DNA of 64,000 bases from Lunularia cruciata (Eukaryota; Streptophyta; Marchantiopsida; Lunulariales; Lunulariaceae): positions 12,958,001 to 13,022,000 of the forward strand of contig OX419760.1 in the NCBI GenBank assembly GCA_948567375.1. The letters are read 5' to 3'. The position numbers were made by a program, and so were the translations under genes. This document shows, one piece after another, positions 1-10,852 of the stretch. The stretch's first letter is position 1, and each line of letters begins with the position of its first letter. The notes under the pieces were generated by a model. It was not told the origin of the DNA. It saw nothing but the letters and a program-made list of their open reading frames with translations, and searched no databases.

Positions 1-1170
1 CATAGTTCAGGATCCCCCGTTCTTCGAACGGCTTCTGCTCTCATGTCTGAATATATCATAGTTCACCGTGTTTAGATCTAGGAAAGGACAATCTATGGGT
101 GACGATGGCAGTACAAGCGCTACTTGTGGAGCCCAAGCTGATATACCAATCAGATATTGCTTTTGACATATTGGTCCCCTGTATGTGCATCTCCTGTATC
201 AAGCTCCTGCTTATGAAGGCGCGATTGGAGTTATTGGTATTGTCCCTTCACCAGATATTAGTTTCATGGAGGCGAAACTCAGTTGAACAGGAGGGGGGAA
301 CTACTAATTATAGTAGTTCCCCATCCTGTTTGTTGTATTATGTTGAGATGGCGGTTGTCCTGAAATGTTCTGTTAGTGCTGTGTAGGGAACTGGTGGTCG
401 CTGACAGATATCACTAGTGATTAAACGGCAATCGTCCAGTCCTACCAGTTTGATTTGAGCTTGGGACGGAAATCTTGTACCTTTGCTTATGTCATGATTT
501 TATCTGCCTCTATAAAATCCATGTTTTTTCAGTACTCAACATCCCGGTCAGCCGTCTTGGTTAATTCCACGAGAGCAAATGAAATATGCCATCTCTCCAG
601 AGATTCACATTCCGCTCGAAGCTCAGACCCTAAAATTTCTTTCGTATTCAGCTCTACTGGTAATGGGCTGTTTGACTGCACCTTACTCGAATTCGACCAG
701 CCAGGAACATTATAGCTTCATGCATCTTTCGATGAGATTTACACATGGAATTGCAAGTTAACGATGATTCAGCTTCTACGGTGCCGATTTATGGATGCTT
801 AATGTGGAAGGCTGTATGCTTACAGTTTGTGTTAAGAGTCGTAAGGAAAACAGGGGATTCTAATCATCTAATGGAGTTATGATTTGCTGCACGTTACTGG
901 ACAGTGCAATTGCTGGTGGTGGTTACAGCGGGAAAAATTTTCATTCAAAGAACAAGTGGTGAGCAAACCACAATATCACCGGTTATCATTACAGAAAATT
1001 TCATGCTTCTGGGTAATGAGCGAAATTATTATGTCGTGAGTATATGTAACGTAATTTTGACGCCGGCCTTGAAGCAAGCGGAGAGCATCATGAATGTGTC
1101 CATAGTGGTAGTTGCAGAAAAATTTACTATCATTTGGTGCAATTGCAGTCTTGCAATTCGGCTGTGCAAT
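1..1170. other. Unassigned sequence left of the rhodanese-like gene
   Basis: No gene is supported here. The stretch presumably includes the 3' untranslated region of the minus-strand rhodanese-like gene. On the plus strand, about 200-284 reads open to a TGA and follows a possible AG splice acceptor, so it could be the last exon of a plus-strand gene lying to the left. I do not recognise that short peptide and cannot choose between exon and chance. Confidence 0.3.
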
Positions 1171-2160
1171 TTATTCAATTACCACCTGAAGGTTTTTATT
1201 GAATGGAAGGTAAGGTAGCCAGGTGCCATTGGGGTGGACTCTGTTTGTAGCAGCTCCACTCCTCTCGTCCACAAAAGGCCCTCCTACGTGAGTCCAATCC
1301 ACAACACTCCCAGCATGATTTCGTACTCTGATTCCTGGATAGGTCAACATTAACTTCCTCAGGAACAGCCCGGATCTTCTGCCAATTGCACTTTGAAACA
1401 AGATTGGTGTCAGTAGGCTAGTACCCACAATTTGCAGAAGTAAAAGAGTGAATGATCGCCACATCTGTATATTCACCCTACTGGACTACACAGTGTGACA
1501 TGTAATAGAAGTTGCAGAAGGCTAAACCCTCCACAGGTATAGTAGATTGTTGGGAGCAAAAATCTGGAGAAGTTCTGGAGAGCTAACCAGTAAGCAACGA
1601 TTTGTTTGCATTTGAGGTTTTCAACATTGGCTTCGAAATCCGAGATGGTTATTGCTCCTTTGTAGATAGACACCTGTTCAACATGAAAACAATAAAATTA
1701 TATTTACATTCTTGACACTCGAGTTCCTCGGATTGCGCCGTGACAAACACCCTGCAAGTGAAATAACATGATAGAACAGAAAGCTGCTGACCTGACGCTC
1801 CTTCTCTGAGCGACAATCCACCAGAACGACGCTGTCTCCAACTGCATTACTGTTCACCAAATCGAGCAGCTCTTCGCCAGAGATGTCAGGAACTTCGGGA
1901 AAATATTGCTCTCGAAGTTGTTGGTATTCCAGTAAAGCTGCTTGTCGCTTTGCAGCATCCAATTGAACTGTTCGTGCTCCATGCTCCTCCACCTCATCCT
2001 TTGTGATCATTCCTGATGCCAGCCACATTGCTGATTGCTTCCCCTCACCATCTGAATCCAACTCGTGCGTGCTTACCTCGGCCATTTCTTCTTTGGCTGC
2101 TATGATCGATTGCACCATCTTCGTATCTCCAGGCAGCCCTTGCACAGTAGCTTGTCCCAT
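1171..2160 (-). CDS. Rhodanese-like domain protein, three exons
   Basis: Exons on the minus strand are 2160-1792, 1673-1588 and 1390-1171, giving a 224-residue protein ending in TAA. Intron 1 (118 bp) runs GTCAGC to AACAG and intron 2 (197 bp) GTTAGC to CAAAG; both junctions keep the frame (phases 0 and 2). The rhodanese domain covers about residues 92-200: ISGEELLDL, then VVLVDCRSEKER, a KGAI segment, and the active-site loop C-A-I-G-R-R-S, whose Cys codon (residue 152) is split by intron 2. The C-terminal part contains DWTHVGGP and NRVHP, as in plant and cyanobacterial single-domain rhodanese proteins. The N-terminal ~90 residues are acidic and helical. Family members transfer sulfane sulfur or bind partners through this Cys; substrate and location cannot be told. 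The ATG follows an in-frame TAG, so it is the natural start unless an upstream exon splices in at that AG. No transit peptide is obvious. Confidence 0.85.
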
Positions 2161-5100
2161 CTAATACAAATCTTTCGTTCCAGCAGTTCGAAGTCAGCAC
2201 AGCTTGTCAATCTTGGCGATTCTGACCCACAAATTAACGCAGAATAAATGATTTCAATCGTTCTGCTTAGACTTAAGTCGCATTCTTCTTTGTGATTAAA
2301 CGTGGCGCTCCAAAAATTTGAAGTGAGCCGAACGAAGCTTCGGATGCCTGCAGAAATAAATCATGACAAGGGATGTGGCAATTGTATGATTTAAATGCAC
2401 AGCGGAGAATGGAGATGAATGAACAATGTGCATCTTTTGAAATTGCACCACAAGCAATCATTTACTCCTCTTTAACTGATGCTACCATTGCTGTTCTGTC
2501 TGAGCGCGTGGTTGCATGCGAGAATGCGTCCTAAATACACTGTCCAAGTTACGAATTTTGCGACCGTCCAAGATACTAGTATTGCGACAGATTCCAGATC
2601 ATGATCAACACGCACTCCACATCCCAAGTGCTTCGTGTTGTACAGTGTTGGTGAAGCAGCAGTCCCCACACCCAACAGTTTCCTGATTTCCCAATGCTAA
2701 ACTTGACGGTGGTTTGAACGGACTTCAATGCTCTTTATGAAAACCATTGCTGTGTTTGATGGATCTCTTGGTTCTTCCTACCGGACAAAAGAAAATAGTA
2801 CTCCCGAGGCGCCAAGTGCTTAAACGATATGTCCGAGTGCACGTGTATGCATATTGTCTTCAGCATAAACTGCTTAAGCATTATTCAAAGAAAGCAAAGG
2901 TTGACAGAATCCCACTTGTACATGATAGCATTCTGTCCTGAGTATACCTTGTCTATGTGATAAGTCGATTGCCAAAGCAAAGAAGAACCAATACATTGAT
3001 CGTCAAAGCAGCCAAAGATTTTCACTGTGATTACAGTCCATAGTCATACTAATCTTGCTAGCACACGATTCAAAGTCACCTGTCCCACAGGTTACCATGG
3101 ACTTCAAGAAACACGCATATGTAAAGACAACCCACCAGTAGACTTCCATCTGTGAAGGTAAAATCTCAACCCCAACTGCAAGAATCAGGTGTCGAAATTT
3201 TGTTTTTCGAAAAAATCGAAGCAGTACCTGTGAAATCCTAGGGGCGCCATGCAAAGCACGAAGCAATTATGTTCATCCGTCGCTCTTTCAGTGAAAGCCA
3301 AACCTGAAACTCATCCTAGCCAAGCGCAATCGTGTTGCAGCACTGAAATCTGAGTATCGCTCCAAGGGGAACTGCGCTCCAAGGTGAACTGCGCACAAGA
3401 TTGACCGACAGGGTCTGACTTGTCTGGTATATATAGGTCCTCACATCTGAACACTGTTGAATTTATCTACTCACAATAACCTCGAACCCTAAACCCACTT
3501 AAGCTAAGCAACGGACAAATTCAAATACAAGCATATCTCGAACACGATTTCTCAGATTCCATGGTCAGTTGGCGTGACATGCACATGGATCAACCGACTA
3601 CAGATTTTGAACGTTACCTTCAACCATGATAGTAAAACCAGAACAGCAGTTTCGTTCGTAACATCAAGTCAAATTTGAAGTTGAAACCCCCACATTGATT
3701 TAAAGTTTTAATCTACAGAAGTCTTCACTCTCGACTTGTTGCGACATTCACGTCCAGTTTGCAAGACATATGCTCTTACTTGGTACGCCTGGTGATTAAA
3801 ACGCAATCAAAAGCGAGCGATAGCCGAGACTTACTACAATTTGCTGGTGATGTAGTCTTCAACCTTCAACCTGTTCCGGAGCCCCACGAACATGTCACGC
3901 AAAGCAGGTCGGGGGTTGCTTAACTCTACAACTAATCATGTTACGCAGATCTTGGATTTCGTAATTTGCAGAAGCAAATCGTGACAGAACTATCGACACT
4001 TGGAATTTTATGGATATCACCTGAAATCGAGACTTGATTTTGCAATTCCATAGATCGAAATATCCAGAACGGTAAGAGGAATTGGCAACTATGTAAGGAT
4101 TCAAGAGGTTACGGCTGAATCATGAGAATCAGTGCTAGAAGATACCAACCACATCAACTTTTTGTGTGTTACTCAGCAATGTGTTTGTCGTGCAAGATAA
4201 CCCATGCCTGACAACGACATGGATTGTTTTGTCTTGTCTTTGTCTTATATATTTAAGTTCTTTCCCTCGATTAAGCTGCAGCTACTGACTCATTTGGAGC
4301 TGCGAAGACGTGTAAGGATTAGAAAACTCCCGTAGCTCCACTGTCAACCTCACAGTCCCAGCTTACACAAGCAGGTTTTGGGCGATCATGAAATGACATG
4401 CAGATGACTAGCTATAGTGGCTGGGTGGTGGATTCTACGTCACTGTCATGGCAAAGTTCCAAACTTGAGCTTAATTCTTATAAGAAATATAGATGCTTAA
4501 GTCGCAGGTCAAGGATTCCCGTCACGAAGTAGCAAGGACGAGGTTTTCTTTTTATTATGGATTCTGAGAGATGACAATTTGGGTGTCCTCTTATGAAACC
4601 CGGATCGGTTGTTCAAAAGAAGCGTTGAAACATGTGAAAGTAAAGAATTTTGCTTCGAATGCTAGTGCAGTGTTTGTAGACAGCTCATCATTACAAGTTG
4701 GCTAAACATTTCCAATCTCGTAAAGATTCCTTGGATTTCGGCAAGTATAACCACTTCTCTTATGACTCCTGACCCACCTACTGCTGTACACCCCAAGTTC
4801 TCATCTCTACCAGTAGGACTGCTTTCACTTGACTCGTTACCAGCTTTCACGTACCATGTTTCCCGCGTGTATGTACGGAATCCAAAACGTGACACAAAGG
4901 GAAACTTTTTTCTGTAAGTGAATTGCTTTCCTATCAGAAGTGACGCGACATAAAAGGTGAATTACCTTTTCTACCTTTCTGTAAAACATGTGAATTACCT
5001 TTTCTGTTCTCCTTATCGATAGTATGGAGCTTAGCCCCATTTTACCCACTATGTCTTTTCCTTGTTCTTCTCATTTTTTTATTGTTTGCAGATTGCCTAA

Positions 5101-5219
5101 TAAAATACCGCTAAGTAAAAGAAGAAGAAGAATACAAACGCACCAAAAGAGAAAGAAGAGTCTAAAGCTATGGGAAAGGGGCAATAAGGCTAGAGAGCAA
5201 AGCCCAATGAAATAGTTGT
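2161..5219. other. Intergenic DNA, no gene seen
   Basis: This stretch should contain the 5' region of the rhodanese-like gene. Open frames on both strands are short, lack family motifs and look like chance. A TATA-like TATATATAG lies at 3428-3436 and an AACCCTAAACCC telo-box-like motif near 3486-3497, but no transcript can be anchored to either. At about 5025-5090 there is weak similarity to the LINE tail repeat described at 30974 (shared CTTAGCCCCAT). Confidence 0.5.
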
Positions 5220-6115
5220 GTAGAGAACTGTACACAAATCACACTAATAAAAGAACTATATGGGAACCTAAATCTCCGAGGGGAAGTCTGGTAACTGTGA
5301 GGGGAGTGCTGTAGATCGAACGGGAGTGCCCACTACTAATGCTCATCAATGAAGACTCAAAGCCTGTGATCTATGTAGACCGATAGAGACTCTCTGTCAT
5401 AAATAAGAGGTAAGCATGGCGGAACCAAAGTGCCTCTCCTATGTAGTGAACCATGTGTTGCCTCTCAAAGGAGACCATCCAACTGATGATGAAGATGCCC
5501 AAAGATCTCCATTGCTAAGGGGACAAAGGTGTTAGAGGCAAGCCGTGGTGCATAGTGGTCCTCCTTCCCCTTAGTGGCGATGATCACTACAACTCCTGCC
5601 TAGATACTAGCTCGTGCCAAGGAGTCTGGTCAAAGTGGGTTCACCGTCACTACATCATACAACGTGCGTTTTCCATCCTTGAAAGTGACAATATTTGTCC
5701 ACACGCTCCAATGAGGTGGCCCTGGTAGTACCACCCATCGCTCAATCTGAACCTATGAGTGAGTAGATCATAGGATTTGGGCCATCACATCTCTAATATC
5801 ATCATAGACTCTAGTAGGTTCTCCTCCTATGGCACATCGTAAGATGTGGATGCCCTCAACATCAAATGTAGAACCACATGAGCACTAGTCTGGTATGCCC
5901 AAGGGTGTTGGATGTGGGAGACCTAGCCAAAGTCTAAGAGTTGTGATGAACTCCTCTGATGTGAACCAGAAGTCCTCAATCAAAGGGGAAGTATGAAGCC
6001 AAGCTCTGGCTCCCTTCTTGCCACAAGAGAATATCCTAGCTCTATCAATTAAAGGCACATCAATGAGGATGCAAGAAAGGATGTGAGTGTGCATCCGCTC
6101 ACTGAGCTCCACCTA
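5220..6115 (-). pseudogene. Non-LTR retrotransposon (LINE-like) C-terminal remnant
   Basis: The minus strand reads, through several stops and shifts, as the C-terminal part of a LINE-like polyprotein. In order it shows ARAWLHTSPL, FITTLRLWLGLPHPTP, then a zinc-knuckle-like C-x-C-G-x8-H-x3-C (CSCGSTFD...GIHILRC), IGGE..RVYDDIRDVMAQIL, a TLYDVVTVNP segment and FVPLAMEIFGHLHHQ. The same order occurs in the second remnant at 28512-29730 (CECGSTLD, GGQRIATHD, FDLLALELYG). In known non-LTR elements a Cys-His knuckle followed by an R.HD and a D-V.V.P segment lies after the reverse transcriptase and can include a nuclease-like fold. No RT core remains. The family assignment comes from memory of motif order, so it is moderate. 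Confidence 0.5.
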
Positions 6116-6167
6116 AATCTTCATATAGTCAGGGGAAAAAAATGCACAAAGAGAGGAAGTGATGTAT

Positions 6168-6850
6168 TGTGAGCCGGCTTGTCTTTCACTCAGGATGAAC
6201 CTCTAATGACTATTAAGGTAGCGCACCATAGACTAAGAAGATAAGGAACCTCAACTTCATCACACTCCTCCAAGACTAGAACTCCAAGGCTCAAGACATT
6301 ACTCACTAGAGACTCAATGAGAGAGAGATAGTTGCAAATGAAAGGATGATGAGTACCTCCTCATCCCTAGTTTATATACTTGTGAAATATTTATGCACCA
6401 AAGTTACTAAGTATTGGAGTAACTCAAGTTACTAGACTAAAAGTCAAATAAAGTCTAAAGTCTAAAGCAATATCCATACTCTTGGGAATATTCCCCTAAG
6501 CATGTGGTCTTATCTTGACCCAACCACTAAGTCAAGAATTCCTTCACATGGGCTATCCTTGGACTATATAAGAATCTAAAGCAAAGGCTTGTGGGTCCAA
6601 GAGTTCTCAATTCTTTCTTCAAAGCCAAACACTTAGGAATAAGACCAAGTCAATACACTAGAATCCAAAATAGTGGTGCTTAGCTTTTCTGTTTCCTCTA
6701 AAGTAAGGACCCCTCTATCTTAACTATGACTAACTTTAGCTAATCATGACTAATGTAACACCATCATGTTTCTCTAGGCCTGCTTATAATAGGCTATCAA
6801 CTAAATTACCTAAATTAACTTAATATAGGCACCAGTTCAGAATTAATCTA
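6168..6850 (-). mobile_element. LTR-C copy, minus orientation
   Basis: The reverse complement matches the LTR family seen complete at 45042-45731 and 59492-60182: shared blocks include the TAGTCCAAGGATAG region, CTTGACTTAGTGGTTGGGTC and the terminal GCCGGCTCACA (read from 6178 down to 6168). The outer (5' LTR) end near 6850 is diverged and the exact limit is uncertain. It lies beside the LINE remnant and opposes the plus copy at 7335-7839. Confidence 0.75.
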
Positions 6851-7334
6851 AGCAATATACACATTTAATAAAGATTGAGGCCAATAAAAAAGAATTAGAA
6901 ATCCTTTTGGTGTAATAATATGTAATTAATAATAGATCTATAAATTGTAATACAAGATGCAAGGTTGCTCCCTAGTTATCATAATCCTCAAGTTAATCTA
7001 AAGTGCTTTGCTTGCAGCACACCTTCATGTCCAAAGTTTGAAAGACTTTTTCAAAGGTGATCACCTTTCTCCCACCTCAAAATGGAGAAGTCAAACTCCA
7101 TTGTACTTGTGCTTAAAAATATAGTTGCAATACCACCACAAAACTTGACCAAGTTTAGAAACCAAGCACCAAGTAAGGTCCATGCATTGTCAAGGGATTT
7201 CTTTTGGTTACAGCCATCAATGCCCTCTTGCAACATAGGCTCATTGTGGTAAGCTCTAAGAAAAGCTTTATGCTCATTGGCAATGATATCTATTTGTGTG
7301 GCTAAGTATCAACACTACAAGCAAAAGGTTTGTC
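6851..7334. other. Unassigned AT-rich spacer between two opposed LTRs
   Basis: No coding motif or RNA gene was seen. It lies between a minus-oriented and a plus-oriented copy of LTR-C, so it may be unrelated host or older repeat DNA, or internal sequence of a rearranged element. Confidence 0.4.
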
Positions 7335-7839
7335 TATTTTGGATTCTAGTGTATTAACTTGGTATTATTCCTAGGTGTTTGGCTTTGAGGAAAGAGTTGA
7401 GAATTCTTGGGCCCGCAAGCCTTTTTTTTTGGATTCTTCTATAGTCCAAAGATAGCCCATGTGAAGGAATCCTTGACTTAGTGGTTGGGTCAAGATAAGA
7501 TCACATGCTAGGGGAATATGCCCATGTGAATGGATATTCCTTTCTACTTTTTGACTTTACTTGAATTTTAGTCTAGTAACTTGAGTTACTACAATAATTA
7601 GTAACTTTGGTGCGTAACTATTTCACAAGTATATAAACAAGGGGTGAGGAGGTACTCATCATCCTTTCATTTGCAACTATCTTTCTCATTGAGTTCTCTA
7701 GTGAGAAATGTCTTGAGTCTTGGAGTGTTAGCCTTGGAGGAGTATGATGGAGTTGGGGTTTCTTGCCTTCTTAGTCCATGGTGTGGTACCATAATAGCCA
7801 TCAGAGGTTCATCCTGAGTGAGAGACAGGCCGGCTCACA
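7335..7839 (+). mobile_element. LTR-C copy, 5'-truncated
   Basis: Sequence from TATTTTGGATTCTAGTG to the terminal GCCGGCTCACA follows the solo LTRs at 45042 and 59492 closely; the first ~190 bp of the family are missing. A TATA box (TATATAAA, 7630-7637) sits at the same place as in the other copies (59971-59978), marking the U3/R region. Confidence 0.8.
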
Positions 7840-7874
7840 ACCTAGACTACATCCTCCATGTGGCCCAAGATGTG

Positions 7875-8150
7875 TGTCATGTCATTTGTAGAGTTGTACC
7901 TAGATTGCTTAAACTATGGAGTAGCAATGTTGGTAGTCAGAGGTAATTTGGCAATTACTCATAGACTACTTGTTGATTGCTAGATTTCCAATTTGGCATA
8001 TTGACTACATGGTGGGGCCCGTTGTCACTTGCACCATTTGCACCGTCAAGTGTGCCATCGATGAGACCATTAGGGTTGGAGATCTAGGTCAAAATCAAAG
8101 GTATGCTTTGGAAGTGTAGCTCCAAAGAGCTCACTTCTCTGATGTTGAGC
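7875..8150 (+). mobile_element. LTR fragment of the methyltransferase/PHD gypsy family
   Basis: This matches the LTR body at 18470-18897 and 9037-9440: TGTCAT...TTTGTAG, CTAGATTGC, TGGTGGGGCCC, the GACCATTAGGGTT block and GAGCTCACTTCTCTGATGTTGAGC. It stops at GATGTTGAGC, where a short LTR (8151-8345) begins. It lacks the ~105-bp leading repeat found at 18381. Confidence 0.75.
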
Positions 8151-8345
8151 TATAATATCAAGAGCTAGCCATATGATCTAGATGTGAAATTTGGTTTGGT
8201 AACATCTAGAATGATGTTATACATGATGGTCAAAATAGATCAGATATAAGTATCACCAAAAGAGTACTTCTACTAATAGAGCAAAAACCAAATGTTGAGT
8301 GTATAATCTATGTTTTCTATCTTCTCTTGTCCTCGGAGTATTACA
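8151..8345 (+). mobile_element. Short LTR (LTR-E) of a second retrotransposon family
   Basis: About 195 bp beginning TATAATATC and ending GTATTACA, so the ends are near-perfect inverted copies (TGTAATA in the 48599 copy, TATTACA here). It is followed after one base by a primer-binding site. The first ~150 bp recur at 48599-48745 (GTAATACCAATAGCTAG, CACCAAAAGAGTACTTC). Confidence 0.65.
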
Positions 8346-8346
8346 A

Positions 8347-8358
8347 TGGTATCAGAGC
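8347..8358 (+). promoter_or_regulatory. Primer-binding site, tRNA-iMet type
   Basis: TGGTATCAGAGC is the classic plant retrotransposon primer site complementary to the 3' end of initiator tRNA-Met. It lies one base after the LTR end ATTACA, confirming that 8151-8345 is a 5' LTR read on the plus strand. Confidence 0.85.
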
Positions 8359-9036
8359 GAGTATCTTAGTCCAAGAGAGTGGATCACTCCTCTTGGAAGA
8401 GCACAAACTACTGAAATTGAGTAATTTGAGGTGGAGAACATAAAGTAATTGCTAGACTTAGGAAGGACTTTAGAGAGCGGACGAGATGGATGCACCGGGA
8501 GGACAATTTCCAGCACCTAGCTTTCCATTCCCAAATCCATTCCACATCAAGGTTATGTATATTCAGCGTGAGCAAATGAGGGTATTGCTAGTTTATCACT
8601 TTGGCACAGAATTCATGGATAAGGTGATGAACTCACCAACCCTGGTGATTCTACCTGTGGTGATATATGACAGAGAGTGGGATTTGACAATCTACATTCT
8701 ATTACAATAATATGGATGTGAATGTCCCAAATCTTCTCACTTTCAACACTCAAGTAGAAATTCCTTATGTAGTAAGATAGAAAGTGATGCTTAGAGATTT
8801 TGTGGTTAGGAATTTTGGCGAGGAGTATTATCAACAAGTGATAGCTTTTGAGGTCCCAATGGTAGTTCTGATAGTTCATGCGCCTTCCAGAGTGATCATG
8901 TTGATTCTGTATTGAAGTAGACATTAGTAATTGAGTGTTGTAGGAACCATGGATCCGCAATTGCAAAAGCTGGTGCAAGGAATGCACGTGATGTTGAATG
9001 AAGTTTGAGAGATTAAGATGACCATGGAGACATTAC
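8359..9036 (+). pseudogene. Leader and gag-like remnant of the LTR-E element
   Basis: Downstream of the primer site a 74-codon frame (8486-8710) starts MDAPGGQFPAPSFPFPNPF, and later MDPQLQKLVQGMHVMLNEV (about 8949-9005) reads like a gag N-terminus. No zinc knuckle or pol domain remains, and no 3' LTR is seen, so the element is cut short where the LTR at 9037 begins. The gag assignment rests on position only. Confidence 0.4.
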
Positions 9037-9440
9037 ATCTGGATTGCTCAAACACTAGAGTTGCAGTGATAGTAGTTAGAGATATTTTAGCAGCCACTCA
9101 TAGACTACTTTCCTATGATCAAATTTTGTGTTTGGGGTATTGACTTCATGGTGGGGCCCACCATCACTTTGCACCATTCACACCATTGGGTATGCCATCA
9201 GCGGGACTATTAGGGTTTTAGACCTAGCTCAACTCCATAGGTATACTTTCAAAGTGCAACTCCATAGAGCTCACTTCTTTGATGTTGAGCCTTTGAGTTC
9301 CTGGCTATGGTGGACAGAGGCCGACGAGTGTCATCTAGATTCTCTTAGCTAGAGTGGGTGTGGCTTGACTGTAATCAATGCCCAATTGTTGGTAGTTTAT
9401 AGAGTGACAGATCAAGTATTGATCTGAGTTAAGTTTATTC
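9037..9440 (+). repeat. 5' LTR remnant of element A
   Basis: This aligns over about 400 bp with the 3' LTR body (18500-18897): TGGTGGGGCCCACC, TTTGCACCATTCACACCATT, AGCTCACTTCTTTGATGTTG and AAGTATTGATCTGAGTT. It starts within the LTR at CATCTGGATTGC, so the first ~100-200 bases are missing. Its right end (TTTATTCA, about 9440) is followed by a leader also present at 50431, which marks the LTR/internal border. I could not match a known tRNA primer site there. Confidence 0.75.
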
Positions 9441-10852
9441 AAGTGGTGTAAATGAATTGATTACATCAAAGATGTGAGATCAAGGAGAAATCGGGTGCAG
9501 GGACTACAAAGAGTTGGTGGTTTCTCCAAGCTCAGTGGTTCATTGATAGCTCGATCCAAGTTCAATTTTCCCCTAGTGTGTAGAAGCTAGTTGATTGATG
9601 CAAATTTGGCAATGAGGTAGATTGTTTGCAAAAGTGTTGGCCAAATTTTGAGCAAAGAGAAGCAATTTTTGAGCAATGGTTGTGATTTTGAGCTAAGGAA
9701 GTGAAAGTAAGACCAACTTGTTACGAGTTGGGCTCAAAAAGTGAAATTGAAGGTGGAGTTGGGAACCTATCCTCATGAATTTGTGATTTGGAAAACCAGT
9801 CATTTCAATTTCTGAGTGGAGAGTTAGCAGAGGATTTGGCGTAAGCCAACTTTAGGGTTTACATCAGATTTTAGCTAGAGTTTATGTCAGATTTTGGTCA
9901 GATTTGGAGGAGTTTCAAAGTGGTAGATTTTTGGCCAGATTTGGAGGAGTTTTGCCAATTTAGAAGGGGTTCAAAGTGGCAAGAAGAAAGGCATCATTTG
10001 GCTGAATTTTGGCATTTTGAGGCTTAGGGCTATGAGATGCTACAAAGGGCCAACAAGCTAGCTTGTTGGCATGAGGCTAGCTAGTTTAGAGTAGATCTTG
10101 ATCATTGTTTGGCAAAATCTGCCCATCTTGCTAATTATGCACAACAGGGTCTGACTCCTAGATCCCTAGTTCCTAGACTGGTGCCCTAGCTAATTGATCC
10201 ACCCTCACTTGTTGTCCTAGTGACTGGCACACTATTATCTATACACTTATAGCTTTTGCTAAGAGAGGCAGCTTGATCCCATTCTTGGTAATCTTGGTAG
10301 CTTAGGACGTAGATATGAACTCCTATTATGTTAAATGCCAAATGGTAGCAAACTCAGTCTCTTGTTGCTTTATGAGATGTAGTTTTTGTTTAGATTTCTT
10401 GTGATTGGATCCCCTCCATTCTCTACTTCTTATTTGTGCACCATGTTTGTGTGAGGTGCCTTGAATTTAGAGTGTTGGTGCTTTGGTGTGCTCTTGGTCA
10501 TGAGGCTGGAGTGATGACCAGTCAGACTACCTTTGTTTCTCTCTGGTCAGGCAAGAAGTGATGACCTGCAGACCGTGAGAGTACATGTTGTGATGGCAGG
10601 TTACAGGTCACCCTTTCTCCTAATGTAGTTGTCTCAATTAGAGTTACATTAGTGGGTAGTGTTCTGTTGGTGTTGGCACTTGGTGATGCTTAGTTGGTGT
10701 TGGTTCTTGGTGGAGTACTTGCGGTTGTGGTTGGTGGTTTGTGGTTACTTTGTCATGACAGAGTTCTTTGGGGATTCCAAAGGAGATAGCCTTGCAATAT
10801 GTAGTGGGTTTACTCAGTGGCGCTTGGTATCAACATGTATCTTAGGTCCCAA
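9441..10852 (+). other. Untranslated leader of element A
   Basis: About 1.4 kb between 5' LTR and gag with no long frame. The same sequence, diverged, follows the A2 LTR (50431-51899): shared blocks include TTGTGCACCATGTTTGTGTG and the TAGAGTTATATTAGTGGGT region. It is therefore part of the element rather than an insertion. No promoter or structure beyond this was recognised. Confidence 0.6.

Noticed and set aside
3428-3497. TATATATAG box and telo-box-like AACCCTAAACCC as a promoter on the plus strand
   Set aside because: No coding sequence or transcript feature follows within 1.5 kb, so a promoter call would rest on short motifs alone.
5024-5215. Possible further LINE-tail copy and short basic frame
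   Set aside because: Only CTTAGCCCCATTTTAC matches convincingly; the CTTGATGGGGTCTTCC core is missing, so it was not listed as a copy.
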